Positions 54,317 through 62,904 are shown, numbered from the stretch's first letter. The stretch is DNA of 64,000 bases from Paractinoplanes toevensis (GCF_018332695.1 NZ_BOQN01000005.1:1-64000), one strand, 5' to 3'. Notes: a model not told the origin generated them from the letters alone. Numbers and translations are program-made.

Positions 54317-54859
54317 GTGATCGAACCGGAGCCGAGCGAATCGGACTACCTGCGACAGCTGGAGCTGGCCGCCCGCGATGTCGTGCACGCAGCGCAGGAC
54401 GAAGGCTGGCAGACCTACGGGCCAGACCCGGACGAGGCTACGTCCCTGCACCGAGCGGTGAACGAGCTGGCACGCCACATACGACGCATGCACTTCGACG
54501 GCGACGGCTGCGTAGAGGACCGCCCCCTCCAGCATCTGGGCGGCGCCGCCCTGATCGCGCCGAGCACCGACCCAGCCCAGCAAGCCAACTATCTGGCCGG
54601 CTGCGACCGACTAGGCGTCGAAGCCCGAGAGGAGGGGTGGGCACTCTGGTACACCTGGGACGAGAAGGCCCGCGCCCACACCATGGTCACCACCGCCGTG
54701 GACACCACCCGCGCATTACTGCAGAGCTGGGCGGCCGGCCACGACCTCCATCCCGCCCAGCCACTACGCGCGCAGATAGCCGCAGTAGTCAGAGGCTGGC
54801 CCGGCCCGGTAATCCTGTCACCCAGCCACGCCAACAAGATCGGCCTGACCGGACGCTGA
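54317..54859 (+). CDS. Unknown soluble protein
   Basis: A 180-residue protein from GTG at 54317. It is acidic and helix-rich (SESDYLRQLELAARDVVHAA, SLHRAVNELARHIRRMHFDG), with WALWYTWDEKARAHTMVTTA in the second half. No family recognised. No clear ribosome binding site; a CACACT box lies about 8 bases upstream, so it may be leaderless. Moderately confident that it codes. Confidence 0.55.
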   Translation: MIEPEPSESDYLRQLELAARDVVHAAQDEGWQTYGPDPDEATSLHRAVNELARHIRRMHFDGDGCVEDRPLQHLGGAALIAPSTDPAQQANYLAGCDRLGVEAREEGWALWYTWDEKARAHTMVTTAVDTTRALLQSWAAGHDLHPAQPLRAQIAAVVRGWPGPVILSPSHANKIGLTGR

Positions 54860-54941
54860 CCGAGACAGCCGGCCCGAACCCACGGTGTCCGCATCCGCCA
54901 ACCGAGACAGCCGGCCGAACCTACGGTGTCCGCGTCCGCAA
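54859..54941. repeat. 41/42-bp tandem repeat
   Basis: Two copies (54859-54900 and 54901-54941) of a 42-bp unit containing ACCGAGACAGCCGGCC and CACGGTGTCCGC blocks with three changes and one deletion. The first copy overlaps the stop of the gene ending at 54859. Confidence 0.85.
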
Positions 54942-56163
54942 AGCGAGCCTGCCCGGCCGGACATTGTCGCCGCTGCCGACATCGTTCGCCCACACTCCCG
55001 ACGATGCCGGCCCGAAGCCGAATTCCTCCCTCCCCTTCCCGAGCGGATGGCACCGAGCAGTGCCCAACAGCGGACTCTGACGCTCTGGTGATGAGTCTCA
55101 TCGCCCGATGTCGGCCACGGCGGCGCTCTCGTGGTGGACCGGCCGTTGCCGGTGACCCGGCAAGACTCGCCGAAAGCGGTGCGGCCAACTGGTCTCACCG
55201 CCCGGGCATGCGTAGCGCGGCAGCCGGATCTGGGTGGTGTCCCGGCAGGGGGATGTCGGCTTTGTTCGTCGCACCCTGCAGGTCCATCACTGCTGGGACC
55301 CAGTCCGGAGCGTCGACTCGCGATGGCCTGCACCATCCCCGCGGCCCGCACCGTCCCCGCCGCCCGCACCGTCCCCCGCACCATCCCCGCGGCCCGCACC
55401 ATCCCCGCGGCCCGCACCATCCCCGCGGTCGGTGGGATGCGCCCGGTGCGCAGGATGTGCCTGCGTCACTGCTGCGGTCGGCCGCGCGGACTCGACCGGG
55501 GCGGCGGCATCTGCCGGGTGTCTGGGCTCGGCGTGCGTCGCGGCTTCGGCCCGGCATGCGGAGGCCGACCGGCTGGCGAGGCCGGGTGGCTGCGTGCCCT
55601 GTGGCGGCAGGCCGCCCTCGGTCGGGACGTCGCTGCCCAGCGCCGGCCGCTGGACCAAGGTCGCCTCCTGCGGCCAGATCAGCGGCGGCACCGGCTCCGC
55701 CTCATCGTGCAGGCCCAACTCGGCACACTCACGGCTACAGCCGTGCATGCGGACTGCTTGAGCGCGTGCCGGCGAGCGAGTCCCCATCGCCGGTGACGGG
55801 CATGCTCACGGCGAAATTCGTCTTTCCCCGGCGAATAATTACGCGCTTTCGTACGGTCCCGCATAGCGGCAGTCGCCGGCCGGGTGAATAGCTGAAGCTG
55901 CTGGTACCGCATGCACATATTCTCCCGCGCCCCTAACCGCGCTCGCTAAGAAACGATCATGCCAATCTCGGATGCCATCCAGACCAACAAATCAGTTGCA
56001 TGACCAATCAAAGAAACAATTCACTACCAGGAGACGAAGCAACTCGCATGCCTCATTGCGCTCACCGCGCGGCGTCCAAACGGGCCAGTCGGTCGGGCAG
56101 GTCACGAACCGGAAGTCGCTGTCGGCGTGTCGGGGCAAAACCGGACGCGGTTACTCTTCCCTG
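54860..56163. other. 1.3-kb region without a credible gene
   Basis: I find no reading frame here with normal protein composition on either strand; the open frames are Arg/Pro/Ala-rich. It contains the 41/42-bp tandem repeat and the 18-bp minisatellite, and a stretch around 55960-56050 that is noticeably less GC-rich (AAAGAAACAATT), next to the NUDIX gene. It may be a decayed gene region or a recombination scar. Confidence 0.6.
55331..55432. repeat. 18-bp minisatellite, 6 units
   Basis: Units of CACCATCCCCGCGGCCCG at 55331, 55349, 55379, 55397 and 55415, plus a 12-bp truncated unit at 55367. Lies in the gene-free region. Unlike the 18-bp repeat at 29473-29688, it is not part of a recognised gene. 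Confidence 0.9.
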
Positions 56164-56631
56164 GTGGGTATTTCCTCGCACCTGGCTCGGCTGCGGGCTG
56201 TGATCGGCCACGAATTGGTCCTGCTGCCGTCGGTCTCGGTCATCGTCGTCGACGATCACGGGCGGCTCCTGCTGGTACGTCATACCGGTGACCGGGACGC
56301 GTGGGCGGTGCCGGGTGGCGCGGTCGACATCGGCGAATCCCCAGCTCAGGCGGCTGTGCGTGAGATCCGCGAGGAGACCGGCCTCCAGATCGGCCAGGTG
56401 CGGCTGCTGGATGTACTCGGCGGCACCGACTACGAGGTGACTTACCCCAACGGTGACCAGGTCGCCTACGTCACCGCCGTCTACCAGGCAGGCATCGCCG
56501 ACGGGAACCCGGCTCCCGACCAAGAAGAGATCAGCGAGCTGGGCTGGTTCACCCCCTCGCAGCTCCCCGATGTTGATCTCAATCGGTTCACCCGGGCGCT
56601 ACTGCACGCCACCGGCCACCTCGCCACCTGA
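56164..56631 (+). CDS. NUDIX hydrolase
   Basis: A 155-residue NUDIX-family pyrophosphohydrolase. The NUDIX box is complete: Gly52, Glu58, then REIREETGL (66-74). The flanking parts (SVSVIVVDDHGRLLLVRH, WAVPGGAVDIGE, ISELGWFTPSQLP) fit general NDP-X or MutT-like enzymes; the substrate is not told by sequence. GTG at 56164 is used, with TTACTCT about 8 bases upstream as a possible leaderless -10 box. Confidence 0.9.
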   Translation: MGISSHLARLRAVIGHELVLLPSVSVIVVDDHGRLLLVRHTGDRDAWAVPGGAVDIGESPAQAAVREIREETGLQIGQVRLLDVLGGTDYEVTYPNGDQVAYVTAVYQAGIADGNPAPDQEEISELGWFTPSQLPDVDLNRFTRALLHATGHLAT

Positions 56632-56798
56632 CACCGTCGCCGCAGCGCCCAGGTTCGGGGTCGAGCAGGCTCATCGAAGCAGGAAGAAACGCAGCACGCC
56701 GGGTGCATTCAGTTCGTCGTGCTCAATTACGCAAATAGGCTGGTGCTCCCGCCATGCCGGTGGTGTCGGGGACCTGTCGGGCGTTACGGAAACCGGGC

Positions 56799-57386
56799 CT
56801 ACCAGATATAGGGGATTAGCCGGGCTCGGGTCGCGGCGAACTCTCGGTAACGGTCGCCCAGGGCTGCGGTCAGGGCTCGCTCCTCTATCCGCAGGCGGTA
56901 GAGCAGAGCTACCAGGGTCAGGGTCACCGCGCCGGCCGCGCTGAGCCAATTTCCCCACATCACGCCGGCGCCGGCCAGGGCGAGCAGCAGGCCGGTGTAG
57001 CTCGGGTGGCGCAGGACCCGGTAGGGGCCCCGGTCCACCACGGTCTGGTCTTCGCTGGTCTTCACCACCACGGTGAAGTAGCTGCCCAGGGTCGCGAACG
57101 ACCACCAGCGCAGCAGCAGGCCCAGCAACCCGACCGTCAGCCCGAGGGTGAACACCGGCCCGCCGCCGCCGATTACCGCGCCGGGGGACACCGCCCGGCC
57201 GATGGGCAGCATCAGGATGGCGGCGAAGAACAGCAGCCGGAACGCGATCTCGGCCGGCAGGTCGGCGCTAGCCGCGCCGCGGCGCAGGCGGAACGCCTGC
57301 ACCAGCTCGCCGGCCGCGAAGGCGGCGGCGGCGACCACGAACGCCGTGCGGGCCGGGCTCGACAGTTGCTCGTACGGCACTGGCAT
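56799..57386 (-). CDS. Isoprenylcysteine/phospholipid methyltransferase-like membrane protein
   Basis: A 195-residue membrane protein with about five helices. The C-terminal core DRGPYRVLRHPSYTGLLLAL and the end RIEERALTAALGDRYREF are the signature of the ICMT/PEMT-like methyltransferases (isoprenylcysteine carboxyl methyltransferase family). Bacterial members methylate lipids or small molecules; the substrate is unknown. It is divergent from the nitroreductase at 57466. Confidence 0.87.
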   Translation of the reverse strand: MPVPYEQLSSPARTAFVVAAAAFAAGELVQAFRLRRGAASADLPAEIAFRLLFFAAILMLPIGRAVSPGAVIGGGGPVFTLGLTVGLLGLLLRWWSFATLGSYFTVVVKTSEDQTVVDRGPYRVLRHPSYTGLLLALAGAGVMWGNWLSAAGAVTLTLVALLYRLRIEERALTAALGDRYREFAATRARLIPYIW

Positions 57387-57430
57387 GCCTGCGAGTGTCG
57401 TCGCAGCACGTCACCCTGGACAATCCCGTT

Positions 57431-57452
57431 GACCTGAAGTTCGGTTGAGGTC
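57431..57452 (+). promoter_or_regulatory. MerR/SoxR-type operator before the nitroreductase
   Basis: The core CCTGAAGTTCGGTTGAGG matches the actinobacterial SoxR consensus CCTCAAGTTAACTTGAGG, as I recall it, at 14 of 18 positions. It starts inside a -35 box TTGACC (57429-57434). A -10-like CAGGAT at 57454-57459 gives the 19-bp spacer typical of MerR-controlled promoters, and the GTG start follows about 7 bp later, as in a leaderless message. Confidence 0.6.
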
Positions 57453-57465
57453 GCAGGATGGTCCG

Positions 57466-57822
57466 GTGACGATTACGGACGAGGCGCGGCGGGCGCTGGA
57501 GCGACAGCAGACCGTGGAGATCACTACGACGGGGCGGCGGAGCGGGCGGGCGCAGCGGATCGAGACGTGGCGCTATCGGGCGGCCGGGCGCTACTGGTTG
57601 ACCGGCAGCCCGGGGCGGCGGGACTGGTATGCCAACGTGCTGGCTCATCCCGAGTTCACGCTGCATCTGACGGATCGGGATCTGCGGGTGCGCGGGCGGG
57701 CGGTGACCGATCCGGACGAGCGGGCTCGGGTGTTCGGCGAGATCGTGCCGGGGCTCGGCTGGGCCGGAAGTTTGGAGAGCTGGCTCGCCGGAAGCCCGCT
57801 GGTGGAGATCCAGTTCGGGTGA
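57466..57822 (+). CDS. Deazaflavin (F420)-dependent nitroreductase-family protein
   Basis: A 118-residue protein of the Ddn-like/pyridoxamine-oxidase-fold family, which uses reduced F420. Marks: VEITTTGRRSGRAQRIETW at the N-terminus, YWLTGSPGRRDWYANVLAHP, and a C-terminal SWLAGSPLVEIQFG. Length is at the short end for the family. Its promoter holds a SoxR/MerR-type operator, so it may respond to redox-active compounds. GTG at 57466 has AGGAT upstream. Confidence 0.83.
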   Translation: MTITDEARRALERQQTVEITTTGRRSGRAQRIETWRYRAAGRYWLTGSPGRRDWYANVLAHPEFTLHLTDRDLRVRGRAVTDPDERARVFGEIVPGLGWAGSLESWLAGSPLVEIQFG

Positions 57823-57853
57823 GCCAGGGAAGACTGAGCCGGGCGAGGCTGAG

Positions 57854-58639
57854 TCAGGGGATGTAGTCCTGCAGCCGGGCCGGAGTGAGGCCGGCGTCGT
57901 GGATCGCCTTGAGTACGGCCAGGAAGTCGTCCACGAAGCGTGGGCGGAAGTGCATCAGGATGATGTCGCCGGGCTGCACCTGGTGGCCCTCCTGGAAGAA
58001 GACCTTGCCGTGGTCGGTGGTCTCCTTCCAGAAGAAGGCCGCCCTCATGCCGCAGTCGTGGGCCACCCGCAGCGTGGTCGCGTCGTGCGTGCCGCCCGGT
58101 GGGCGGAAGAGCACCGGGCGGCGGCCGTAGTACTGGGCCAGGCGGTCGGCGCCGCCGCAGATCTCGTGTTTCTGGAAGGCGTACGAGCGGCCCTTGAGGT
58201 TGGGGTGGCTGATCGTGTGGTTCTCGATCACCGCGCCGGACTCCTGCAGGGGCTTGAAGTAGCCGGGGTCGGACTTGATGGCGTTGATCTCCAGGAACAG
58301 GGTGATCGGCACATGTGCGGCCCGGAAGAGCTTCAGCGCCAGCGGGTCCTTCGACCAGCCGTCGTCGATGGTGATGAACGCGACCTTCTGGGTGGTGGGG
58401 ATGCGGTTGAACCAGCCGGCTCGGCCGTCCGTCGGCAGCGTCACCGGGATCGGTGCGGGCGGCGCCGGGAACTTCGGCACGCGCGGGCGGAGCGACGCCG
58501 GTAGGTCGCTGAGCGCATCCGGCGCACTCCGTACGGGGCTGGACTGCTCGGCGGCGGTCCGGGGCATGCTGCGATCGGCGCATGCGGCGGCCGCTCCCAG
58601 GATGGCCACCAGCGCGGCTATGACAGGTGCTGCTCTCAT
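57854..58639 (-). CDS. Polysaccharide deacetylase, lipoprotein-type
   Basis: A 261-residue CE4/NodB-type deacetylase. NodB motifs: TIDDGW (Asp92, Asp93), HTISHP (His141, His145), RPPGGTHD, and a closing ILMHF. The N-terminus looks like a lipoprotein signal ending in AAAAC (Cys20), followed by a Pro/Ser linker, so it acts outside the membrane. It should remove acetyl groups from peptidoglycan or another cell-wall sugar polymer. ATG at 58639 is preferred to an in-frame start 186 bp upstream, which would lack the signal. Confidence 0.88.
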   Translation of the reverse strand: MRAAPVIAALVAILGAAAACADRSMPRTAAEQSSPVRSAPDALSDLPASLRPRVPKFPAPPAPIPVTLPTDGRAGWFNRIPTTQKVAFITIDDGWSKDPLALKLFRAAHVPITLFLEINAIKSDPGYFKPLQESGAVIENHTISHPNLKGRSYAFQKHEICGGADRLAQYYGRRPVLFRPPGGTHDATTLRVAHDCGMRAAFFWKETTDHGKVFFQEGHQVQPGDIILMHFRPRFVDDFLAVLKAIHDAGLTPARLQDYIP

Positions 58640-58823
58640 CGCGTACGTCCTCCCCGTCGGTGGATCTTGTTCTTCCTGACGGGTGCGGCCGGGCGGGGCG
58701 TTGCGGATGCCCAGGAATCTGACAAGAACCCCACAATTCATCCTGTCTCGCAGGACACATTCGGGGTCGAAATATCGAGACCGACCGCTCGGTTGTGGCA
58801 GGCGATCACCCTGGAGGTCAGCC

Positions 58824-59075
58824 ATGAAGAGCGGAATCCACCCCGATTACCACACCGTCGTCTACCGCGACCGGAACGCCGACTACGCGTTCCTGACCCG
58901 CTCGACCGCCGCGAGCACCAGGACGATCGAGTGGACGGACGGCAACACGTACCCGGTCATCGACGTCCAGATCTCGGACGCGAGTCACCCGTTCTGGACC
59001 GGCCGCAGCCGCGTGCTCGACACCGCCGGCCGCATCGAGAAGTTCCGGGCGAAGTACGCCAAGTTCACCAAGTAA
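58824..59075 (+). CDS. rpmE2: 50S ribosomal protein L31 type B (zinc-free)
   Basis: An 83-residue L31 paralog. [22 protein letters not shown] and [10 protein letters not shown] match type B L31. It has no cysteine, so it lacks the CxxC zinc site of the standard L31 and can replace it in zinc-poor conditions, which would free zinc. GGAGG lies 8 bases before the ATG. Such genes are often Zur-repressed; I see no clear Zur box in the 184-bp upstream gap. A strong terminator follows. Confidence 0.93.
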   Translation: MKSGIHPDYHTVVYRDRNADYAFLTRSTAASTRTIEWTDGNTYPVIDVQISDASHPFWTGRSRVLDTAGRIEKFRAKYAKFTK

Positions 59076-59087
59076 GCAGCGACGAAT

Positions 59088-59116
59088 CGGCCGCTTCCCC
59101 ACCGGGGAGGCGGCCG
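59088..59116 (+). terminator. Terminator of rpmE2
   Basis: Stem CGGCCGCTTCCCC (59088-59100) / GGGGAGGCGGCCG (59104-59116) with a 3-nt loop and one G-U pair, followed by ATTTTCG. Confidence 0.9.
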
Positions 59117-59229
59117 ATTTTCGCACCCGGACCAAGCGTCGAAGGCGGGGGCGGGCGGGCCGAGCCGGTTGTCGGGACGGGAACTCCAGGCGCCGGTGGC
59201 TTCCTCGAAGGCGAAGTAGGAGGTTGATG

Positions 59230-60108
59230 TCAGAGCAGTGGGGTGTCGTGCCGGTCGTAGCGGAGGATCGACCGGTACTCGCCGCCGCCGTCCTGCTCCC
59301 AGGACCGCAACCGCCTGTGGATCTTCTCGGCTTCCTCGGCGGAGGACGCGGCGATCGCGAACCGGCCGTTGCCGAGGTCCTCGACGATGGCCTCCGGAAA
59401 ATCGGTCAGATCGGGTACGCCGGGCCGCACCGCGAAGGTGACCCGGCCCGAAGGGCTGAGCACTTCACCGACGTACCCGCCGAGGCCGTCGATTTTGACG
59501 ATGTCGCCCAGAGCCAGCCGCATCTGCAGGAACGGCACGCAGCAGATCTCGGCGGTGGCCGCGTCGATGCGGCGGACCGCCAGTTCCTCGTCCCACGGTG
59601 ACTGTCCGGGCACCAGGATCAGGGTCCGGACCGTGGCGTCGGCCCGGTCCGGCCAGGCCGGAGCCGGGTGGACCAGGGTGCGGCCGGTCGCCGGCCGGAG
59701 CGGCTCGTCGTTCCGGTGCCGGGCCCAGTTCCATGCGGTGACCAGCACGATGACGATTCCGGCGAAGCCGACGGGCTGGTACCAGTAGCGCCAGGCCGCA
59801 CCGGACACCAGGCCGGGGCCGGCGGCCACGGTCGGCCGGGCCGGATCGATCCACAGGGTGACCTGCTCGCCGGCGCCGGGCGGCAGGCCCCAGCCGATGT
59901 CGAGCAACTCGGTGCGGTACAGACGGGCGTGGAAGACGTATTCGACCCGCAGCATCCGGAAGTGCCGGCCGTGCGAGCCGTCGACGTAGGCGTCGACCGT
60001 GGTGTGCGCGGCCCGGATGTCGTCGGCCCGCTGGTGCAGCGACAGCAGGCCGAGCGCACCGGCGCCGAACAGAGCGATCCCGGCCAGCAACCGCCAGAGA
60101 GTGCCCAC
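59230..60108 (-). CDS. Two-domain protein: DUF3592-like membrane part and DUF4265-like C-terminus
   Basis: A 292-residue protein. The N-terminal half has helices at about 5-22 and 110-130 around an extracytoplasmic beta-rich segment (EYVFHARLYRTELLDIGWGL, then GEQVTLWIDPARPTVAA) as in DUF3592 proteins. The C-terminal part, EICCVPFLQMRLALGDIVKI followed by a valley of beta strands, resembles DUF4265. Both are of unknown function. GTG at 60108 follows the ROK stop directly, so it is coupled to the regulator gene. Confidence 0.68.
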   Translation of the reverse strand: MGTLWRLLAGIALFGAGALGLLSLHQRADDIRAAHTTVDAYVDGSHGRHFRMLRVEYVFHARLYRTELLDIGWGLPPGAGEQVTLWIDPARPTVAAGPGLVSGAAWRYWYQPVGFAGIVIVLVTAWNWARHRNDEPLRPATGRTLVHPAPAWPDRADATVRTLILVPGQSPWDEELAVRRIDAATAEICCVPFLQMRLALGDIVKIDGLGGYVGEVLSPSGRVTFAVRPGVPDLTDFPEAIVEDLGNGRFAIAASSAEEAEKIHRRLRSWEQDGGGEYRSILRYDRHDTPLL

Positions 60109-61257
60109 CTAGGCGGCCAGCGGGTCGGCCAGCAGGGTGGCGAACCCCAGGTCGGCGGCGCCGAGCAGGGTCGCGTCGTCGGCCAGGGCGGACAGGCGCA
60201 GGGACGCCCGCTCGCGGGAGACCGGCACGGCGTGCTGGGCTATCCGGGCGGCGACCTGGGGCGCGGCCACGGCGTACACATCGCGGAGCATGCCGCCGAA
60301 GATGACCGCGCCGGGGTTGAAGAGATTGATCAGGTTGGCCACGCCGATGCCCAGCCAGTCGCCGATCTCGGCCACCGCGGCGCCGGCCGACGGGTCGGTC
60401 AGCACCGCCCGGACGGCGTCCCGGCCGGCCTCCCCGGGTGGCCGGCCGGCCGCGGCCAGCAGGGCGTATTCGCCGGTCTCGGCCTCCAGGCAGCCGCGTG
60501 AACCGCACAGGCACGGGCGGCCGTCGACCGGGTTGACCAGCATGTGCCCGACCTCGCAGCCGTAGCCGCTCTCGCCGCCCAGCAGCTTGCCGCCGACCAG
60601 GATGCCGCCGCCCACGCCGACGTCGCCGTGCAGGTAGATCAGGTCGTCGACGCCGACACCGGCGCCGCGTTCGTGCTCGGCCAGCGCGCCCAGGTGGGCC
60701 TCGTTGCCGACCGCCACCGGCAGGCCGATGCCCAGCGCCTTCGCCAGCTCGGTGCCGAAGGCCTGGTCCACCCAGCCCATCTGCGGACCGTACCGAACGG
60801 TGCCGTCGCCGGGGCGGACCATGCCGCAGTAGGAGGCGCCGAGGCCGGCGCAGACCGTGCCGGGCGGCGCCGCGTCGAGCAGGTCGCGGCCCATCGCGGC
60901 GAGCCGGGCCACGACGGTGTCCAGGTCGACGCCGGCCCGTGAGCGGGGCGCCGACCGGCGGTCCAGGATCGGGCCGCCCAGGCCCACCCGGGCGGCGGAC
61001 AGCCGGTCCACCGCCACGTCGAAGGCGAGCACGAAGAACCCGGGCGAGGGCCGGACCATCAGGGATGGCCGGCCCGCGCCCGTCGTGCCGGCCGGGAGCT
61101 CCTCGCGCACCAACCCGGCGCCGGCCAGCTCAGCGGTCAGCGCCAGGATGGTGCTGCGATTGACGCCCATCCGCTCGGCGAGGGCGGCACGGGAGAGCGG
61201 CCCCGCCACGTGTACGTGGTGGAGCAGCGCGCCCAGGCTCGATCGGTGTCGGTGCAT
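60109..61257 (-). CDS. ROK-family regulator (NagC/XylR type)
   Basis: A 382-residue ROK protein with an N-terminal winged helix (LSRAALAERMGVNRSTILALTAELAGAGLV) and a C-terminal ROK sugar-binding/kinase fold (GVGGGILVGGKLLGG, GCEVGHMLVNP). The zinc motif CLCGSRGCLE is intact, so the sugar domain is folded. It is probably a sugar-responsive repressor, and it lies 19 bp downstream of the arabinanase-like gene, whose control it is the obvious candidate for. Kinase activity is not excluded. Confidence 0.88.
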   Translation of the reverse strand: MHRHRSSLGALLHHVHVAGPLSRAALAERMGVNRSTILALTAELAGAGLVREELPAGTTGAGRPSLMVRPSPGFFVLAFDVAVDRLSAARVGLGGPILDRRSAPRSRAGVDLDTVVARLAAMGRDLLDAAPPGTVCAGLGASYCGMVRPGDGTVRYGPQMGWVDQAFGTELAKALGIGLPVAVGNEAHLGALAEHERGAGVGVDDLIYLHGDVGVGGGILVGGKLLGGESGYGCEVGHMLVNPVDGRPCLCGSRGCLEAETGEYALLAAAGRPPGEAGRDAVRAVLTDPSAGAAVAEIGDWLGIGVANLINLFNPGAVIFGGMLRDVYAVAAPQVAARIAQHAVPVSRERASLRLSALADDATLLGAADLGFATLLADPLAA

Positions 61258-61276
61258 GCCACTGACAACTTAGGCG

Positions 61277-62728
61277 CTATTCGCCAGACGGTGCAGTGAG
61301 TGTCACGCCGAGACCGACCGGGGTGCCGAAATTGGGGGTGCCGTCCGCGTTCCAGGTGAACTTCTGCGCCCGCGTGGAACGGTTGAGATCGCAGTTGCCG
61401 CCCGAGTTCGTGGTGGCGTGGTAGACGATCCAGTCCTCGGTGCCGTCCGGTGACTTGAAGAAGCCGTTGTGGCCGGGGCCGTAGACGCCGGCCGCGTTGT
61501 TGCGCTGGAACACCGGGGTGGACGACTTCACCCACGATGACGCGTTGAGCGGGTCACCGCCGTTCCAGGTGAGGATGCCCAGCTTGTAGTCGGGGGTCGA
61601 GCAGTGCGACGCGGAGAAGACGATGAACGTCTTGCCGCCGTGCTGGAGCACCTCGGCGCCCTCGTTCACGGCACCGCCGACCGTCTCCCAGCTGTAGGTG
61701 GGCGTGGACAGCAGGTGGCGGGTGCCGGCCGCGGTCCACGGGTTGGACAGTTCGCGGATGAAGTTCGGCTGCGACCCGTTGTAGAACGTGCCGAGCAGGT
61801 AGAGCTTGCCGTTCAGCTGCAGGATGCTCGGGTCGAGCTCCCAGGTGTTGTCGGCGGTCGGGTCGAGCAGGTCGGCCTTGAACGAGTAAGGCCCCATGGG
61901 GTCGGTGCCGGACGACTCGAGCACGTGGATGCGCTGGGTGCCCAGGTTGTACGGCTCCTGGCCGGCCACGTAGTAGAAGTACCACTTCCCGTTGATCAGG
62001 AAGAACTCCGGTGCCCACATGGTGCCGGCGCCGTTCGGCCTGGTCAGCGTGAAGATGGTCTGCTCGGTGGCGGAGGCGAGCCCGCCCAGGGTGGCCGACT
62101 TCCGCATCGTGATCTTGTTGGTCCAGGTGGTGGTGGCCAGGTAGTAGAAGCCGTTGTAGTAGGTCAGCCACGGGTCCGGGCCCTGCACCTTCAGCGGGTT
62201 GGTGAAGGTCTTGGTGGTGCCGCCGCCGGTGGGGTAACCGGCCAGCCGCCAGACCCGGCCCGCGTCGGTGGTGCACGGCAGCTGCACCAGGCCACTGCCG
62301 GTGGCGGCGGTGGCGATGCACTTGCTCGAGTGGACGGCCGCCAGCTGGAACGTTCCGGTGCTCACCACGCGGAGCTGGAAACGCTGGTTGTCCTGCGTAT
62401 TGCAGGGCCACTGGATGATCTGCGCGTTGTCGGCCGTGCTCACGCCGTACACGTCGATGCAGTTGGTGTTGCCCGGGGTGTTGATCGTGTAGATGTCCGA
62501 GGTGGACGAGATCGGTGTGAGGGTGAACGCCGCCCCGCAGGTGGCCTGGGTGAGCTGGAGGCCGGCGGTGGACGCGCCACCCGGGACGGTCACGCAGTTG
62601 CCGGTCGAGGTGCTGGCGATGGTGCTGCTGAAGGTGGTCGCGGCCTCGGCGCGGGCCGGGGCCAGGAGGCTGACGAGAAGAGCCGCGGCGAGGACGGCCG
62701 CGCCCTTTCTTTTCCGGTTTCGGAGCAT
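61277..62728 (-). CDS. Secreted GH43 arabinanase/arabinofuranosidase-like enzyme with ricin-type lectin domain
   Basis: A 483-residue secreted enzyme with an N-terminal signal ending near PARAEA. Residues about 30-170 form a ricin B-type lectin (TSTGNCVTVPGG, INTPGNTNCIDVYG, FQLAAVHSSKCIATA). The rest is a five-bladed GH43 propeller: the general base Asp in GPDPWLTYYNG, then WAPEFFLINGKWYFYY, and the acid Glu region VNEGAEVLQHGG. It should cut arabino- or xylo-type side chains of plant polysaccharide, with the lectin aiding attachment. ATG at 62728 has GGGGAT upstream. Confidence 0.88.
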   Translation of the reverse strand: MLRNRKRKGAAVLAAALLVSLLAPARAEAATTFSSTIASTSTGNCVTVPGGASTAGLQLTQATCGAAFTLTPISSTSDIYTINTPGNTNCIDVYGVSTADNAQIIQWPCNTQDNQRFQLRVVSTGTFQLAAVHSSKCIATAATGSGLVQLPCTTDAGRVWRLAGYPTGGGTTKTFTNPLKVQGPDPWLTYYNGFYYLATTTWTNKITMRKSATLGGLASATEQTIFTLTRPNGAGTMWAPEFFLINGKWYFYYVAGQEPYNLGTQRIHVLESSGTDPMGPYSFKADLLDPTADNTWELDPSILQLNGKLYLLGTFYNGSQPNFIRELSNPWTAAGTRHLLSTPTYSWETVGGAVNEGAEVLQHGGKTFIVFSASHCSTPDYKLGILTWNGGDPLNASSWVKSSTPVFQRNNAAGVYGPGHNGFFKSPDGTEDWIVYHATTNSGGNCDLNRSTRAQKFTWNADGTPNFGTPVGLGVTLTAPSGE

Positions 62729-62776
62729 GGGGGATCCCCTCGCTTCAGGACGGGAAGCCGGGCGGGGAGTCACCGG

Positions 62777-62789
62777 CGAAAACCTTTTC
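62777..62789. promoter_or_regulatory. Operator-like site 1 upstream of GH43
   Basis: CGAAAACCTTTTC (its complement GAAAAGGTTTTCG), 49 bp before the GH43 start. It resembles site 2. Confidence 0.55.
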
Positions 62790-62835
62790 AGGACGGTAAC
62801 AGCGCATCCAGCGGCTTCGATAGAGGCGATGTGCC

Positions 62836-62850
62836 CCGAAAGGTTTTCGG
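62836..62850. promoter_or_regulatory. Operator-like site 2 upstream of GH43
   Basis: CCGAAA-GGT-TTTCGG, a perfect 6-3-6 inverted repeat 108 bp before the GH43 start and 55 bp before the divergent gene at 62905. CGAAA/TTTCG halves resemble sites of xylan- and pentose-linked repressors in Streptomyces. Confidence 0.6.
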
Positions 62851-62904
62851 TTCCCGGTGTCGCGGGATCTCCGCGATACTGGGTCACCGGCTGGGGAGGT
62901 CGAT

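Noticed and set aside
55131-55796. A 221-codon plus-strand frame with TIPAAR repeats
   Set aside because: The repeat region is low complexity, and the rest is unlike any protein; no ribosome binding site.
54860-56163. Possible tRNA or other structured RNA in the gene-free tract
   Set aside because: I find no tRNA-like arm set or CCA end; the hairpins seen derive from the GC-rich tandem repeats.
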